64,000 nt of DNA from Pseudooctadecabacter jejudonensis (GCF_900172275.1 NZ_FWFT01000003.1:555716-619715); one strand, 5' to 3'. Positions 8,932-18,345 are shown, counted from the stretch's first letter. Notes: generated by a model not told the origin, from the letters alone. Program-made: numbers and translations.

Positions 8932-9117
8932 ATGGAATATGGAATTTTGGGTCTTCTGATCCTGATCGCGAACATCTACGCCATCGTGCAAATCATCGGA
9001 TCCGGCGCCACGACCGGCGCCAAAGTGCTTTGGACGCTACTGATCCTGATCCTGCCAGTCGTCGGCTTGATCGTGTGGTTTTTCGCGGGTCCACGCGGCT
9101 CCACCACAGTGGCCTAA
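8932..9117 (+). CDS. Small membrane protein, PLDc_N-like
   Basis: A 61-residue protein with two hydrophobic helices around an SGATTGAKVLWT turn, ending VVGLIVWFFAGPRGSTTVA. The pattern of helix, W-TLLILILPVVG and FAGPR fits the phospholipase D-nuclease N-terminal (PLDc_N) type of small inner-membrane protein, for which no activity is established. The ATG at 8932 is preceded by GGAGAGAG. An imperfect hairpin after the gene (9131-9158) separates it from the convergent rhodanese gene. Confidence 0.7.
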   Translation: MEYGILGLLILIANIYAIVQIIGSGATTGAKVLWTLLILILPVVGLIVWFFAGPRGSTTVA

Positions 9118-9130
9118 ATCACCCTGCAGG

Positions 9131-9158
9131 CAGCCCCGCATGTGCCAATGTGGGGCTG
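9131..9158. terminator. Hairpin between convergent genes
   Basis: CAGCCCCGCAT (9131-9141) pairs with ATGTGGGGCTG (9148-9158), giving 11 pairs with one G-U and a 6-nt loop. It could terminate transcription from both sides, although there is no T-run on the plus strand. Confidence 0.5.
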
Positions 9159-9169
9159 TCGCACGTCCC

Positions 9170-9517
9170 CTATTCGACCGGGCCACCGTTTTCGGCCCAG
9201 TCCTTAAAACCGCCCGCATTGCGGACGTCCTCAAATCCCAATTTCTTCAACGTCTCTCCGGCCAAGGCCGCTCGCCCTCCGGCGGCGCAGTAGATCACGA
9301 CGGTCTTTGCATCACCCAGCTCCGCCGTCTGCCATTCCAGAACGCCGCGCGGGATGGCCACCGCGCCCGCGACCTTCCCACCGGCAAGCTCTGCGGGTTC
9401 TCTGACATCCAGAAAAACAACGCCGTCTTGCCCGTGCAGGGCGCGTGCGTCACCGTGTGAGATACGCGGCACTTCGGTTGAAGCAGCGGCAACCATATCA
9501 TTGGGGGTCTGTGTCAT
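9170..9517 (-). CDS. Rhodanese-like domain protein
   Basis: A single-domain rhodanese of 115 residues. FLDVREPAELAGGKVAGAVA is the CH2A-like conserved block, and the active-site loop is VIYCAAGGRAA with Cys77 as the predicted persulfide carrier. Such proteins move sulfane sulfur; the partner here is unknown. The start at 9517 is backed by AAAGGAG. It lacks a signal peptide, so it is cytoplasmic. It is divergent from the exported protein at 9575, with only 57 bp between them. Confidence 0.9.
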   Translation of the reverse strand: MTQTPNDMVAAASTEVPRISHGDARALHGQDGVVFLDVREPAELAGGKVAGAVAIPRGVLEWQTAELGDAKTVVIYCAAGGRAALAGETLKKLGFEDVRNAGGFKDWAENGGPVE

Positions 9518-9574
9518 TGCGGTCTCCTTTGTGATCAGACTAGCCAAAACCAAACAGACTGCTACCTCTATTTC

Positions 9575-10021
9575 ATGACCCTTCGTGCGCCCCTCATTCT
9601 GATTGCCGCAATGGCCCCGACGATGGGCCAAGCCTGGTCGTTCTCACCCGATCCCATCTGCACCTTGACCCATCAGGCAGACGCGGCGGAAATCGCGATC
9701 ACCTATGACGACAGCTTACCGGAGTACGCCTTGTTCATCACCCTAAGGCAGGGTGAATGGCCCGCGTCGGCGTCGTTTGAAATGACATTTCAGGGCGGCA
9801 TCCCCGTCACCATCGGCACCACGCGCCACGTGATCAGCGCAGATGGCGCCACGCTCAGCGTGCGGGATCGCGGTTTCGGGAATGTTCTCGACGGGATTGA
9901 ATTCAACGCAGGCCTTGCCGCACTGGCGGGGGGCGCAAGGGTGACCGCGGATACACGTGATGCGGCCGAGGCAGTGCAAGCCTTCCGCGCCTGCCCCGCA
10001 GACATCCCCGCGCTGTCCTAG
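9575..10021 (+). CDS. Hypothetical exported protein
   Basis: A 148-residue protein with a probable Sec signal peptide (MTLRAPLILIAAMAPTMGQA), so it is likely periplasmic. The mature part contains two Cys (DPICTL and FRACPAD near the end) that may form a disulfide, and beta-rich stretches such as EYALFITLRQGEWP. I recognise no family or catalytic motif. It lies 39 nt before the flavin-split-barrel gene and may share its transcript. Confidence 0.65.
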   Translation: MTLRAPLILIAAMAPTMGQAWSFSPDPICTLTHQADAAEIAITYDDSLPEYALFITLRQGEWPASASFEMTFQGGIPVTIGTTRHVISADGATLSVRDRGFGNVLDGIEFNAGLAALAGGARVTADTRDAAEAVQAFRACPADIPALS

Positions 10022-10060
10022 TCGCTTGTCGCTGTCCGTATTTGCCGCCACCATAGTCCC

Positions 10061-10519
10061 ATGACCAATCCGATCCGCCCCACCGATGACGACGCCCGAT
10101 CCTTGGCCACATCGCTGTTGCACGGCGCGCGACATGCGGCCTTGGGCGTCCTGACACCCGACGCCAGCCCGATGGTGACCCGTGTCGCGTGTGGCTGGAT
10201 TGATGGCGCGATGCGCCTTCTGGTCTCTGACCTGTCCGCTCATTCGAAGGCGCTGAAAGACAGGCCCATCTGTTCCCTTCTGGTGGGGGAGCCTGGGGAC
10301 AAAGGCGATCCACTGACTCACCCCCGGCTGACATTGCAGTGCAAGACCGTGATGGCAGATAAGGGCGCCCTAAGGGCACCGTGGCTGTCATTGCATCCTA
10401 AATCAAAGCTCTACATCGATTTTACCGACTTCCATTTCCTGACCCTTATCGTCTCCGAAGCCCATCTGAATGGTGGCTTTGGAAAAGCCTTTCATCTAAC
10501 CCCCGAAGACCTGACCTAA
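10061..10519 (+). CDS. Pyridoxamine 5'-phosphate oxidase-like split-barrel protein
   Basis: A 152-residue protein of the FMN-binding split-barrel fold, similar to HugZ-like or pyridoxamine-phosphate-oxidase-related proteins. Indicators are the N-terminal HGARHAALGVLTPDASPMVT, the strand-loop LSAHSKALKDRPICSLLVGE, and the C-terminal IVSEAHLNGGFGKAFHL resembling the HugZ region. The actual substrate (heme, FMN or other) cannot be told. A hairpin (10524-10545) follows it. Confidence 0.75.
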   Translation: MTNPIRPTDDDARSLATSLLHGARHAALGVLTPDASPMVTRVACGWIDGAMRLLVSDLSAHSKALKDRPICSLLVGEPGDKGDPLTHPRLTLQCKTVMADKGALRAPWLSLHPKSKLYIDFTDFHFLTLIVSEAHLNGGFGKAFHLTPEDLT

Positions 10520-10523
10520 TAAA

Positions 10524-10545
10524 GGGGCGCCCCGAAGGACGCCCC
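10524..10545. terminator. GC hairpin between convergent genes
   Basis: GGGGCG (10524-10529) pairs with CGCCCC (10540-10545) across a 10-nt loop. It lies just after the stop at 10519 and just before the 3' end of the convergent beta-helix gene. No T-run follows. Confidence 0.45.
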
Positions 10546-10552
10546 AATCCAG

Positions 10553-12841
10553 TTATACCGCCGGATTGTCCATCCGAACGGAGAACCGCACCTGCCCACG
10601 GACAGGTTCCGGCCAGACAACATAGAACTGCGTATCATCGGCGCCCTGTTCCTGCGACGTATAGGGATTGGCAAACACAGCATCACCAGACGCATTGCGC
10701 ACCGCGAAAACAGGTACAATCGAATCCAAAACCCGGGCTTGGCCGCCAAAGGGCAAGTAACCAGCGGTGTCCACCACCCATGTCTGATCTTCGGTCGCTT
10801 GCGTGTGAACGTCGATGTAGGGGTTGCGGGTCTGCTGTTCGATGCCGTGGAACGAATTGCCTTGAAAAATCACATTGCGCGCACGGTCGTGATTGAGCTC
10901 AGCAAAGGTCGTGTCCACATCCTCAACCCGTTCGATATCAACACCGAAGGTCCGGAAAATATTGCCCTGAACGTTCATACCGTTGATGTAATGGCCCGGC
11001 CCGTATGGCTTGATCACGATCCAACGGAACGCCGGTGTCGCATCAATGCACATGAAGATGTTGTTGGTGATCGACAACCCGCTGAAGGAAAAACCGGACA
11101 CCTCAGGCGATGCGTCATGTTCATTCGTCCATTCTACGAAATTGTTGTCGATGTAGTTGCCGGTCACCGTCGTAATCGGGCTTGGATTGGTCAGGATCAA
11201 ACCGCCCAATCGCACGCCTGCGACCTCATCATCGCCGTTGAACCAGTGGTTGCCGGAAATGATGTTGCCAGACCCGTTCATGATCCCGAAATGACGGAAC
11301 CGTGCAGACCGGTTGTTGCGGATTTTGACATCGTTTTTGTTGGTGTTGAAACACAGCGACTTGCGCAGCTGCGTCGGGATTGGGCTTTCGGCGGATTCAA
11401 AATTGCACCGGTCCACCATCATCCCCTGACACGCCTCCCCATGGGATGTGATCCCACGGTCTTTGGGTTTGTTGAACCAGCAATCGCGGAACTGAATGAT
11501 CAATCCACGCTCTGGCAACAAAACGGCGCTGGCCGCCGAATTGCAGCGGAATTCAAGGTGGTCAAAGATCAAGTCAGAGATCTTTTCAAAGCCGCTGAAG
11601 TCGAGAATGTACTTAAAGCGGGTGAACGTATATTGCTGCGTGCCCTGCGCATCAAACAGCTGATTGCTCAGATAAACGCGGCTGCCCGACACATCGACGG
11701 ATTTGACATAAACCTCACGCCCCACACCATTGCCAGTGATCAAGGATCCGGGCTGGATCGCCGCCACATTGGTCACATTCGTCAGGACCAGCGGATCGCT
11801 ATTGGCATAGGTCGCTTGCGCCGTGACCACCTCGTCGTCCCACGCGGTTCCCGGGATCGCCTCAAGCTGGCCGTTGCGGATGGCGCGCCGTGTCGCGAAT
11901 TCCGGGCGGTTGTTGACGGCCGCGTGCATATCGATCGGCGCGCTGACCGCGATGCGACGTCCACCCAGATCAAGGGACTCGTGATCGGAGAAGTTCAACA
12001 AGGCCTGAAACCCTTTGCGGAACGCGATCTCTTCGGTGGTGAACGCATCTGCATAGGTTTCAAAATCAAAGTTCTTCTGGAAGATCAGGCGGTGCTCTTC
12101 GCCCATAATGACCTTGCCCTCAAACCGGACCTGACTTTGGAATGTCACATGGTCGCCAAGAAAATAGGTGCCCGCCGTCACCACTACCTCACGCCCATTG
12201 GCGTCGCGGTCTGCGGCCTCAAAGGCTGCGGCATCATCGGTGACACCATCCCCCACGGCGCCATAATCGCGCACGTCAACGATGCCCAACATGTCGCGCA
12301 AAAACGCGCTCGTGATGTCCTCAATCTCGATATCATCGACACGGACAACGGCCCCGTTTGGCCCGGTCAAATCCAGACCGATGTGCCCGTAATTGGCATC
12401 CGCCCAGACCATATCGACGCCGTTGCGTTGGCCCGTCCCGATGATCGCCGTAACCTCAAACACCTGGCCGTAAGCCGTCAACGCAACCGACGGCCCCGTC
12501 GTTGTTACACCCGTCAGTTCGGACCCGCCCGCTTGCCCAGGCCAACCCGCAATGCGCACGCTTGGCAGCGCACCCGACAGGCACTTTACCCGCGCCGTCA
12601 CTTTCAGATAGCAACCGGGCAGGATCGTCGTTTCGCCCATGTAGCGCAGCTGCTGCACGCTGTTGCTTTTGACGATTTCGAGCGCACCGGCAAAATCCTG
12701 ATCCGCAGGCACGAACGCCCCGCCACCCGCACCGGCATAGGTATCAGACCCCGGAGTGCCATCGCCGCTGGACCATACATCCAATCCATCCACAAATGGC
12801 GGCGGCATCAGGTCCAGACCGTCGGTGATTACCTTGTTCAT
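10553..12841 (-). CDS. Right-handed parallel beta-helix protein (pectate-lyase/tailspike-like)
   Basis: A 762-residue protein. After an N-terminal beta-sandwich-like domain (about 1-190), the segment IVDVRDYGAVGDGVTDDAAA is the classic entry of the pectate-lyase superfamily beta-helix. It is followed by repeated short strands with Asn turns (NNRSARF, NIISGNHWF, VTGNYID, ITNNIF, VQGNIF, IFQGNSF). A C-terminal beta domain completes it. Such proteins bind or cleave polysaccharides and include phage tailspikes and surface proteins. There is no signal peptide, so export, if any, is by another route. No phage genes flank it. AAGAAGGGG precedes the ATG. Confidence 0.8.
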   Translation of the reverse strand: MNKVITDGLDLMPPPFVDGLDVWSSGDGTPGSDTYAGAGGGAFVPADQDFAGALEIVKSNSVQQLRYMGETTILPGCYLKVTARVKCLSGALPSVRIAGWPGQAGGSELTGVTTTGPSVALTAYGQVFEVTAIIGTGQRNGVDMVWADANYGHIGLDLTGPNGAVVRVDDIEIEDITSAFLRDMLGIVDVRDYGAVGDGVTDDAAAFEAADRDANGREVVVTAGTYFLGDHVTFQSQVRFEGKVIMGEEHRLIFQKNFDFETYADAFTTEEIAFRKGFQALLNFSDHESLDLGGRRIAVSAPIDMHAAVNNRPEFATRRAIRNGQLEAIPGTAWDDEVVTAQATYANSDPLVLTNVTNVAAIQPGSLITGNGVGREVYVKSVDVSGSRVYLSNQLFDAQGTQQYTFTRFKYILDFSGFEKISDLIFDHLEFRCNSAASAVLLPERGLIIQFRDCWFNKPKDRGITSHGEACQGMMVDRCNFESAESPIPTQLRKSLCFNTNKNDVKIRNNRSARFRHFGIMNGSGNIISGNHWFNGDDEVAGVRLGGLILTNPSPITTVTGNYIDNNFVEWTNEHDASPEVSGFSFSGLSITNNIFMCIDATPAFRWIVIKPYGPGHYINGMNVQGNIFRTFGVDIERVEDVDTTFAELNHDRARNVIFQGNSFHGIEQQTRNPYIDVHTQATEDQTWVVDTAGYLPFGGQARVLDSIVPVFAVRNASGDAVFANPYTSQEQGADDTQFYVVWPEPVRGQVRFSVRMDNPAV

Positions 12842-12990
12842 CGCAAAACCCCTTCTTTACGGGGTCACGCCATGCAACCCCCAAGCCCATGGCCGCCCGA
12901 GACGGGGCGACCTTCGACAAAAGGGGTAAATCGGATCAGTAAATGAGGTCTGAGGCCACCGTCACGGTGCCCCGCCCTCGTGCGCAACAG

Positions 12991-13389
12991 TCACGACACA
13001 ATGTCGGGCGCGGGGATCACTTGAACGCCGTTGATCTGCCATCCGTCGGTGGTTTCAACCATCTGATAATCAAGGATATAAAACAGCCCATCCGGCCCTT
13101 GGATCTGGACCTCCTGTCGGGTCACCTGCCCCATGTCGGTTCGGTCCAGAAACCGCACATCGGAATTGTCCCACACCATCGGATAGCCATTTCGAACCAT
13201 ATTTCCAAAGTTGTCCGGCGTGCCAAAAATGCCTTTGATCAAAGGGCTCGCATACTGCCACGCCCCGGCTACATCGCGGTCATTGAACGCCTGCAGCTGC
13301 TGGGTGATCACCCCCTCGATCGAGGTTTCCTGCGCATAGGCCACCAGTGGGGTGACCGCCAAACCTGCTGCCAAAATCCAAGATTTCAT
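12991..13389 (-). CDS. DUF4864 domain exported protein
   Basis: A 132-residue protein with a Sec signal (MKSWILAAGLAVTPLVAYAQ). The mature part carries VITQQLQAFNDRDVAGAWQY, the SPLIKGIFGTPDNFGNMVRNGYPMVW-type block split by short turns, and a closing strand set (GWQINGVQVI). This is the DUF4864 pattern, with a cystatin/NTF2-like fold suggested by layout. Function is unknown. It follows lysS on the same strand with a 68-nt gap. Confidence 0.8.
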   Translation of the reverse strand: MKSWILAAGLAVTPLVAYAQETSIEGVITQQLQAFNDRDVAGAWQYASPLIKGIFGTPDNFGNMVRNGYPMVWDNSDVRFLDRTDMGQVTRQEVQIQGPDGLFYILDYQMVETTDGWQINGVQVIPAPDIVS

Positions 13390-13457
13390 CGCCGTCTCCT
13401 TCGCATATCCTGTGAAAGATACGCGAAGGATCGGCGAATGGTTTCAAATGGGCAGGC

Positions 13458-15095
13458 TCAGGCCAACTCGCCCCGCGCGCCGGCCTCGATCAGCGCGATG
13501 CTTTCTTCGCGCCCGTAAAGGGCAATAAACCCGCCGAACCGAGGGCCCTGCTTGGCGCCTAACAGCACCTCATAGAGGGTCGAGAACCACGCCCGCAGCG
13601 GATCAAACCCATGCACTTTGCCAACCGCAAACACGATGGATTGCAGGAACTCATCATTGCCCCAATCCACGGCGGGGGCCTCTGCGTCCTTGCCCTCTTT
13701 GGCGTTCTTCTCAGCGATGATGGCCAACGCCGCCTCATCGGATTTCAACGCATCAGCCAATGCCGTCAGCGCCGCAACCTCGTGGGCCTCGGGTGCGCGG
13801 AATTCCTTCGTGGGCTCCACAAAATCCTTGTAGTACCGCACGGCATGGGCTGCGGCGGCGTCCAGATCAGGGTTCGACTCCGGCGACGCCGCAGGCGCGT
13901 AACGGTTGATAAAGCCCCACAGCTTGTCTTTGTCCTCAGCTTGGCTGACAGAGGCGAGGTTCAGCAACATCGCAAACGGCACAACCATGGTTGAGGCAGG
14001 CACGTCCGCCCCGTGGATGTGAAACACAGGGTTGTTCGCCTGCTGGTCCGGCGTCTGGCCCGGGTAGGCCCGCAGCTGCTGGTGGTATTCATCCACCGCC
14101 TTGGGGATCACATCGAAATGCATCCGCTTCGCCGTCTTTGGCTTTTGGTACATGAAATAAGACAAGGATTCCGTGGCCGCATAGGTCAGCCATTCATCAA
14201 TCGACACGCCATTACCGCTCGTCTTTGAAATCTTGTGGCCCTGATCGTCTAGGAACAGCTCATAGGTGAAATGCTCTGGCTTTTTGCCGCCCAGAATCTC
14301 ACAAATCCGGTCGTAAATTGGCGTGTTGGTGCTGTGGTCCTTGCCGTACATCTCAAAATCCACGCCAAGCGACGCCCAGCGCGCGCCAAAGTCCGGCTTC
14401 CACTGCAGTTTCACGTTGCCCCCCGTGACGGGCACCGTCCACTCCCGGCCCGTCTCATCATCAAACGTGACCGTGCCTTCGCGCGCGTCGACGTTCTTCA
14501 TCGGCACATACATGATCCGCCCGCTTTCAGGATGTTTGGGCAAAAAGATCGAATAGGTCGCACGCCGCTCTTCACGCAAAGACTTCAGCATCACGGCCAT
14601 CACATCATCGTAACGGTCCGCCGCCCGCAATAGCACCTCATCAAACTGGCCGCTCTCGTAATAGTCCTTGGCGGAGATGAATTCATATTCAAACCCAAAC
14701 GTATCCAGAAACCGCCGCAACATGGCGTTGTTGTGGTGGCCAAAGCTTTCGTATGTGTCGAAGGGGTCCGGCACCTCTGTCAGCGGCAGCTGCAAATACT
14801 GTTGCAACCGCTCAGGGTTCGGGACATTGCCCGGCACCTTGCGCATCCCGTCCAGATCGTCCGAAAAACAAATCAGCCGTGTGGGAATATCGGAAATCAC
14901 CTCAAACGCGCGGCGCACCATCGTGGTGCGCGACACTTCCCCAAACGTCCCGATATGCGGCAAGCCTGATGGGCCATAGCCCGTTTCAAACAACACATGA
15001 TCCTTACCCGACCGTTCCACCCGTTTCAACAACCGGCGCGCCTCTTCGAAAGGCCAAGCCTTTGAGGTCATCGCAGCATCACGCAAAGCAGTCAT
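13458..15095 (-). CDS. lysS: Lysine--tRNA ligase, class I
   Basis: A 545-residue class I lysyl-tRNA synthetase (LysRS1/LysK type), which charges tRNA-Lys using a Rossmann-fold active site unrelated to the common class II enzyme. The HIGH-like motif is [11 protein letters not shown] near residue 45, and the KMSKS-like motif is [30 protein letters not shown] block and HSTN follow the class I layout. I chose ATG 15095 over a TTG four codons earlier; neither has a strong ribosome site. The class I form is typical of alphaproteobacteria. It probably also transcribes the DUF4864 gene. Confidence 0.95.
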   Translation of the reverse strand: MTALRDAAMTSKAWPFEEARRLLKRVERSGKDHVLFETGYGPSGLPHIGTFGEVSRTTMVRRAFEVISDIPTRLICFSDDLDGMRKVPGNVPNPERLQQYLQLPLTEVPDPFDTYESFGHHNNAMLRRFLDTFGFEYEFISAKDYYESGQFDEVLLRAADRYDDVMAVMLKSLREERRATYSIFLPKHPESGRIMYVPMKNVDAREGTVTFDDETGREWTVPVTGGNVKLQWKPDFGARWASLGVDFEMYGKDHSTNTPIYDRICEILGGKKPEHFTYELFLDDQGHKISKTSGNGVSIDEWLTYAATESLSYFMYQKPKTAKRMHFDVIPKAVDEYHQQLRAYPGQTPDQQANNPVFHIHGADVPASTMVVPFAMLLNLASVSQAEDKDKLWGFINRYAPAASPESNPDLDAAAAHAVRYYKDFVEPTKEFRAPEAHEVAALTALADALKSDEAALAIIAEKNAKEGKDAEAPAVDWGNDEFLQSIVFAVGKVHGFDPLRAWFSTLYEVLLGAKQGPRFGGFIALYGREESIALIEAGARGELA

Positions 15096-15141
15096 GTCAG
15101 GTTCCAATCTATTCGTTTTCGCGCCCCATAGGCGGGACGTC

Positions 15142-15163
15142 GCTGCACCTATTGCAGTGCAGC
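15142..15163. promoter_or_regulatory. Short inverted repeat upstream of lysS
   Basis: GCTGCAC (15142-15148) and GTGCAGC (15157-15163) form a perfect 7-bp inverted repeat with an 8-nt spacer. It sits between the divergent lysS and TerB-like genes. It may be an operator or a leader hairpin. Confidence 0.35.
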
Positions 15164-15206
15164 ATCCGCGTCAATAAATGGGTAAGGAACACGAAAGGTC
15201 CAGCAT

Positions 15207-15626
15207 ATGTCCGAAACGCCCTCTCTCACCTCTCAAGACGCACTCTGCGCCGTCATGATCGCAGTCTCCGCCAGCGATGAGGAAATCCGGACAGCCGAGT
15301 TGGTGAAAATCACCAATATCATCAACAACCTGCCCGTCTTTGCCAATTACGACGCGGATCATGTCCCGCGCATTTCCCAAACGGTGTTTGATCTTTTTGA
15401 TCAAGAAGACGGGCTGGATGCGCTCTTTGGCCTCATCCGCGATGCCCTGCCGGAACGTCTGAATGAAACCGCCTATGCGCTGGCCTGTGACGTGGCCGCA
15501 GCAGACGGGGACATTCGCCAGTCTGAACTGCGTTTGCTCGAAGAACTGCGGTACGAGCTTGAGATTGACCGCCTGCATGCGGCCGCCATCGAACGGGGTG
15601 CGCGCGCGCGGCACATGGTGCTTTAA
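15207..15626 (+). CDS. TerB-like (tellurite resistance) domain protein
   Basis: A 139-residue all-helical protein with the TerB pattern of paired acidic helices. ALCAVMIAVSASDEEIRTAE is mirrored by AYALACDVAAADGDIRQSEL; these acidic loops in TerB/DjlA-type domains bind metal or sense stress. It is cytoplasmic with no signal peptide. It stands alone between lysS (divergent) and the DUF6525 gene. Tellurite resistance itself is not implied. Confidence 0.8.
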   Translation: MSETPSLTSQDALCAVMIAVSASDEEIRTAELVKITNIINNLPVFANYDADHVPRISQTVFDLFDQEDGLDALFGLIRDALPERLNETAYALACDVAAADGDIRQSELRLLEELRYELEIDRLHAAAIERGARARHMVL

Positions 15627-15653
15627 CAGATCAACACATCCGTCTTGCGGCCC

Positions 15654-15667
15654 GTTATGTTATAACA
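15654..15667. promoter_or_regulatory. 14-bp perfect palindrome upstream of the DUF6525 gene
   Basis: TATGTTATAACATA is a perfect palindrome 37 nt before the GTG at 15705. It overlaps sequence that could serve as a -10 box (TATGTT or TATAAC), so it may be a repressor site or a bidirectional -10 element. Confidence 0.4.
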
Positions 15668-15704
15668 TATCAAATCCACTCAAACACCTGATTGGACATG
15701 AGCC

Positions 15705-15986
15705 GTGCCGACCAACCGTGGCAGAACCCGCCTGAAATCCCGCGCCAGCGGCGATCCGATGCTCGGATATGACCGCCTTCCCGCGCCGCTTCGCCTTTGG
15801 ATGGCCCACGCCAAACGTCCATGGAGCGCAAAGACCGTCGCCCGGTCCTATGATCGCGCCTTGCAGCGCACGGGCGATGCGGCCCTCGCGTTGGCCGAAC
15901 TGGACGCTTTGCAGGATCGCCTGATTGCCAAGGATGCACGATTTGTCTGGGGACCGGATTACCTTGAGGTTGCCAACCTGCGCTGA
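15705..15986 (+). CDS. DUF6525-like small protein
   Basis: A 93-residue basic protein (MPTNRGRTRLKSRASGDPML) with YDRLPAPLRLWMAHAKRPWS and SYDRALQRTGDAALALAELD. This layout occurs in a small Rhodobacterales family of unknown function (DUF6525, from memory). The GTG start at 15705 is the best in-frame choice; the nearby ATG at 15698 is in another frame. Its stop codon abuts, with no spacer, the stop of the convergent dacB. Confidence 0.65.
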   Translation: MPTNRGRTRLKSRASGDPMLGYDRLPAPLRLWMAHAKRPWSAKTVARSYDRALQRTGDAALALAELDALQDRLIAKDARFVWGPDYLEVANLR

Positions 15987-17555
15987 TCAATCGACCAGAA
16001 AAACCTCAACCTCGCGGTCCTCAAGGTCCGGTGCTGGGGCCTGGCTGTTGATCAGCCCCCACCGTTGCAAAAGCCGCTGTTGCAGGCGTCTGGACCGTCT
16101 GTTCCACGCGATGGCCCCCTCGGGCACCTCATCGCCCGAGGCCTTGCCCCGCGCCCGCCGGTCCAGATTTGCCGTAAAGATCGTAAACACCAAATCCGTG
16201 CCGTCCACGGTCTCGATATACCCCGACAAGGCGCTGACGAAGTTCAACGTACCAGTTTTGGCACGGACGACGGCGGGATAGCTGTCCAAACGATTGTTGT
16301 CCGCATCCCGCAGCGGAATGCGCCGCAGGATCGGGCGCAGCGGGTCGCCCGCCCCCACCTCCAGCTGGATTTTCGCCATGGCTGACGCGGCAATCCGGTT
16401 TTCATCGCTCAGGCCCGAATGGTCCTTGAAATCGCATTCAACGCCATAGGTCTCGCCCAACCAACGGGTCATCTCGGCCGCCGACCCAACGATATCCACC
16501 GGACGCCCCATCTTGGCTTGGGTCGCGGCCAACCCGCAGACCTCCGCCGTCAGGTTGGTGGAATACAGCAACATTTCCTGACAGATGGTGCGCAACGTGG
16601 GGCTTTGATGGGCTGCAACCTCTACCCCGCCGGGCGGCAGATCATCCACCACCTCGGGCCGCGCCATGTCCACACCTGCCTCGCGCGCCAAAGTGCGGAA
16701 CACATCGCCCGCATAAAGCGCGGGTTGCCGGACAGGCAACCACCGTGACCCGCCATTGCCAAGGGCCGACAGCGCAACCGTCCAGACATCGGGCGCACTC
16801 GTGTCAAACACGGGCGTCCGGCGATCCACGATCGACACCCGCGCCATGCTAACAGGCGGCACGCGGGTCTCCGTGCGGGCGTCCATCGTCGTCTGCCACT
16901 GCCCGCCAACCGGTTTCCACTCGAAATGCACACGGTTGTAATTCAGGTTCAGCCCACTGACGGCCGGATTATAGCCAAGGTAATCCAACTGCGAGGGTTC
17001 GATCTCTTCCGCATAGGGCAGCGCCCCTCGGAAACACAAAAACCGCCCCTCAACCCGTGTGATGCCGGCATCAGCCACCGCCTGGGCCAAATCGGCCAAA
17101 TGATCTGCGGACAACGTAGGGTCGCCCCCGCCCGCCAAAATCAAATCACCACGCAAAACACCCGCTTCAATCGACCCCAAAGCAAAAACGCGCGTTGTGA
17201 ACCGATGCGAACCGCCCAGCGCATCCAAGGCATAAAGCGCCGTCACGGACTTGGTGACACTGGCGGGCGGCACCGCCACATCAGCCTCGACGCTTTCCAA
17301 AATCTCACCCGTATCTGCACGGGCCAGAACACACCCCACCGTGCCGCCCAGGTTGGCCTCAGCGATGATGTCCTCAATGCGGGCACGGACCCTCGGGGCG
17401 ATGCGCGGGATCAGACTTTCGGTCAGGGGGGCCGCTTCGGCAGCGGTCCGTGCGACGGGTCGCAACGACGACAAAGGCGCCCCCGCAGTGGCTGCCCCTG
17501 CTGCGCTGGACAGCAAACCGCCTAACAAAGCTCTGCGAGAAACAAACGAAGACAT
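15987..17555 (-). CDS. dacB: D-alanyl-D-alanine carboxypeptidase/endopeptidase (PBP4 type)
   Basis: A 522-residue class C penicillin-binding protein. An N-terminal twin-arginine-like signal (SRRALLGGLLSSAAG) leads to the periplasm. The catalytic tetrad SVTK has Ser99 and Lys102. A GLSDENRIAASAM segment lies in the region of the second motif, and the third motif is RAKTGTLNF. PBP4 enzymes trim or cleave peptidoglycan cross-links. A large insert between motifs 1 and 2 is normal for the family. It starts 9 nt after the nadD stop, so the two genes form an operon. Confidence 0.92.
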   Translation of the reverse strand: MSSFVSRRALLGGLLSSAAGAATAGAPLSSLRPVARTAAEAAPLTESLIPRIAPRVRARIEDIIAEANLGGTVGCVLARADTGEILESVEADVAVPPASVTKSVTALYALDALGGSHRFTTRVFALGSIEAGVLRGDLILAGGGDPTLSADHLADLAQAVADAGITRVEGRFLCFRGALPYAEEIEPSQLDYLGYNPAVSGLNLNYNRVHFEWKPVGGQWQTTMDARTETRVPPVSMARVSIVDRRTPVFDTSAPDVWTVALSALGNGGSRWLPVRQPALYAGDVFRTLAREAGVDMARPEVVDDLPPGGVEVAAHQSPTLRTICQEMLLYSTNLTAEVCGLAATQAKMGRPVDIVGSAAEMTRWLGETYGVECDFKDHSGLSDENRIAASAMAKIQLEVGAGDPLRPILRRIPLRDADNNRLDSYPAVVRAKTGTLNFVSALSGYIETVDGTDLVFTIFTANLDRRARGKASGDEVPEGAIAWNRRSRRLQQRLLQRWGLINSQAPAPDLEDREVEVFLVD

Positions 17556-17564
17556 GGTGTATCC

Positions 17565-18200
17565 TTACGCGCCTGACGCATCCGCAACAACCGCGTCCGA
17601 CGTCCACCGGCCCGCCTTTCTGATCGCGGTAGATGACATCTGGTTCATGGGCAGGTTCACAAACGACCACGCAGGGGCCGTGGCCTGCCCCAATGTGAAC
17701 GCGGCCCGACCAATCAGGCGGCTTTCGCGATACATGCGGGCGGTCTTCGACATGCGCGCCGCCAACCGATCACCGGGCCGCGCCAAAACGCCCACAGGCA
17801 CCCGCGCCATGATCTCCTGCCAATCCTGCCACTGATGAAACTGCGCCAGATTATCGGCCCCCATCAGCCAGACAAACCGCACCCCGTCATATCGCATTTG
17901 CAATGCGGCAAGCGTTTGCGCCGTATACCGCGTACCCAATCTGGTTTCGATATCCGTGATCTGCACCTTGGGATGCTGCATCAGCTTCGCTGCGCGTCCC
18001 ATCCGGTCCTCAATCGGGGCAGGGCCACGGGATTTCAACGGATTGCCAGGGCTGACCAGCCACCAAACACGGTCAAGCCCAAACCGTTCAAGCGCGGCCT
18101 TCGTGATATGAACATGGCCTGCGTGCGCGGGATCGAATGATCCGCCCAACAGCCCCACGACCTGTCCTGATCGGGCAATCGGATTCCCATATCTGTTCAT
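17565..18200 (-). CDS. nadD: Nicotinate-nucleotide adenylyltransferase
   Basis: A 211-residue NadD, which adenylylates nicotinate mononucleotide in NAD synthesis. The nucleotide-binding motif is [17 protein letters not shown] (with HxGH), and the second motif is [11 protein letters not shown] chose ATG 18200 ([12 protein letters not shown]), since the 12 residues before it are basic and lack a ribosome site. It is the first gene of a nadD-dacB unit. Confidence 0.92.
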   Translation of the reverse strand: MNRYGNPIARSGQVVGLLGGSFDPAHAGHVHITKAALERFGLDRVWWLVSPGNPLKSRGPAPIEDRMGRAAKLMQHPKVQITDIETRLGTRYTAQTLAALQMRYDGVRFVWLMGADNLAQFHQWQDWQEIMARVPVGVLARPGDRLAARMSKTARMYRESRLIGRAAFTLGQATAPAWSFVNLPMNQMSSTAIRKAGRWTSDAVVADASGA

Positions 18201-18273
18201 GCCCGAACCCTTACGCAGCAGCCGGCGCAAAGGCAATTCACACGGTCTTCAGATCATTAAAAATCGAAACATT

Positions 18274-18333
18274 TGGAGGACGTTGATTAACACAAACAAA
18301 ATACTTGCGCTGGTATTGGTTTGGAAATTTTGA
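18274..18333 (+). other. Short SD-led reading frame ending in TGA, in frame with the GGDEF gene
   Basis: A strong ribosome site GGAGGA (18275-18280) precedes TTG 18283, which opens a 16-codon frame (MINTNKILALVLVWKF) ending at TGA 18331-18333. The frame is the same as that of the GGDEF-EAL gene starting 12 nt later. It could be a leader peptide, or the true N-terminus separated from the rest by a nonsense codon. Confidence 0.45.
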
Positions 18334-18345
18334 CTTGAGCAGATC

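Noticed and set aside
10739..12946. 735-codon open frame on the plus strand
   Set aside because: It is antisense to the beta-helix gene, which has clear family motifs, a ribosome site and sensible composition. The antisense product resembles no protein family and is Arg/His-rich, as expected from the shadow of a high-GC gene.
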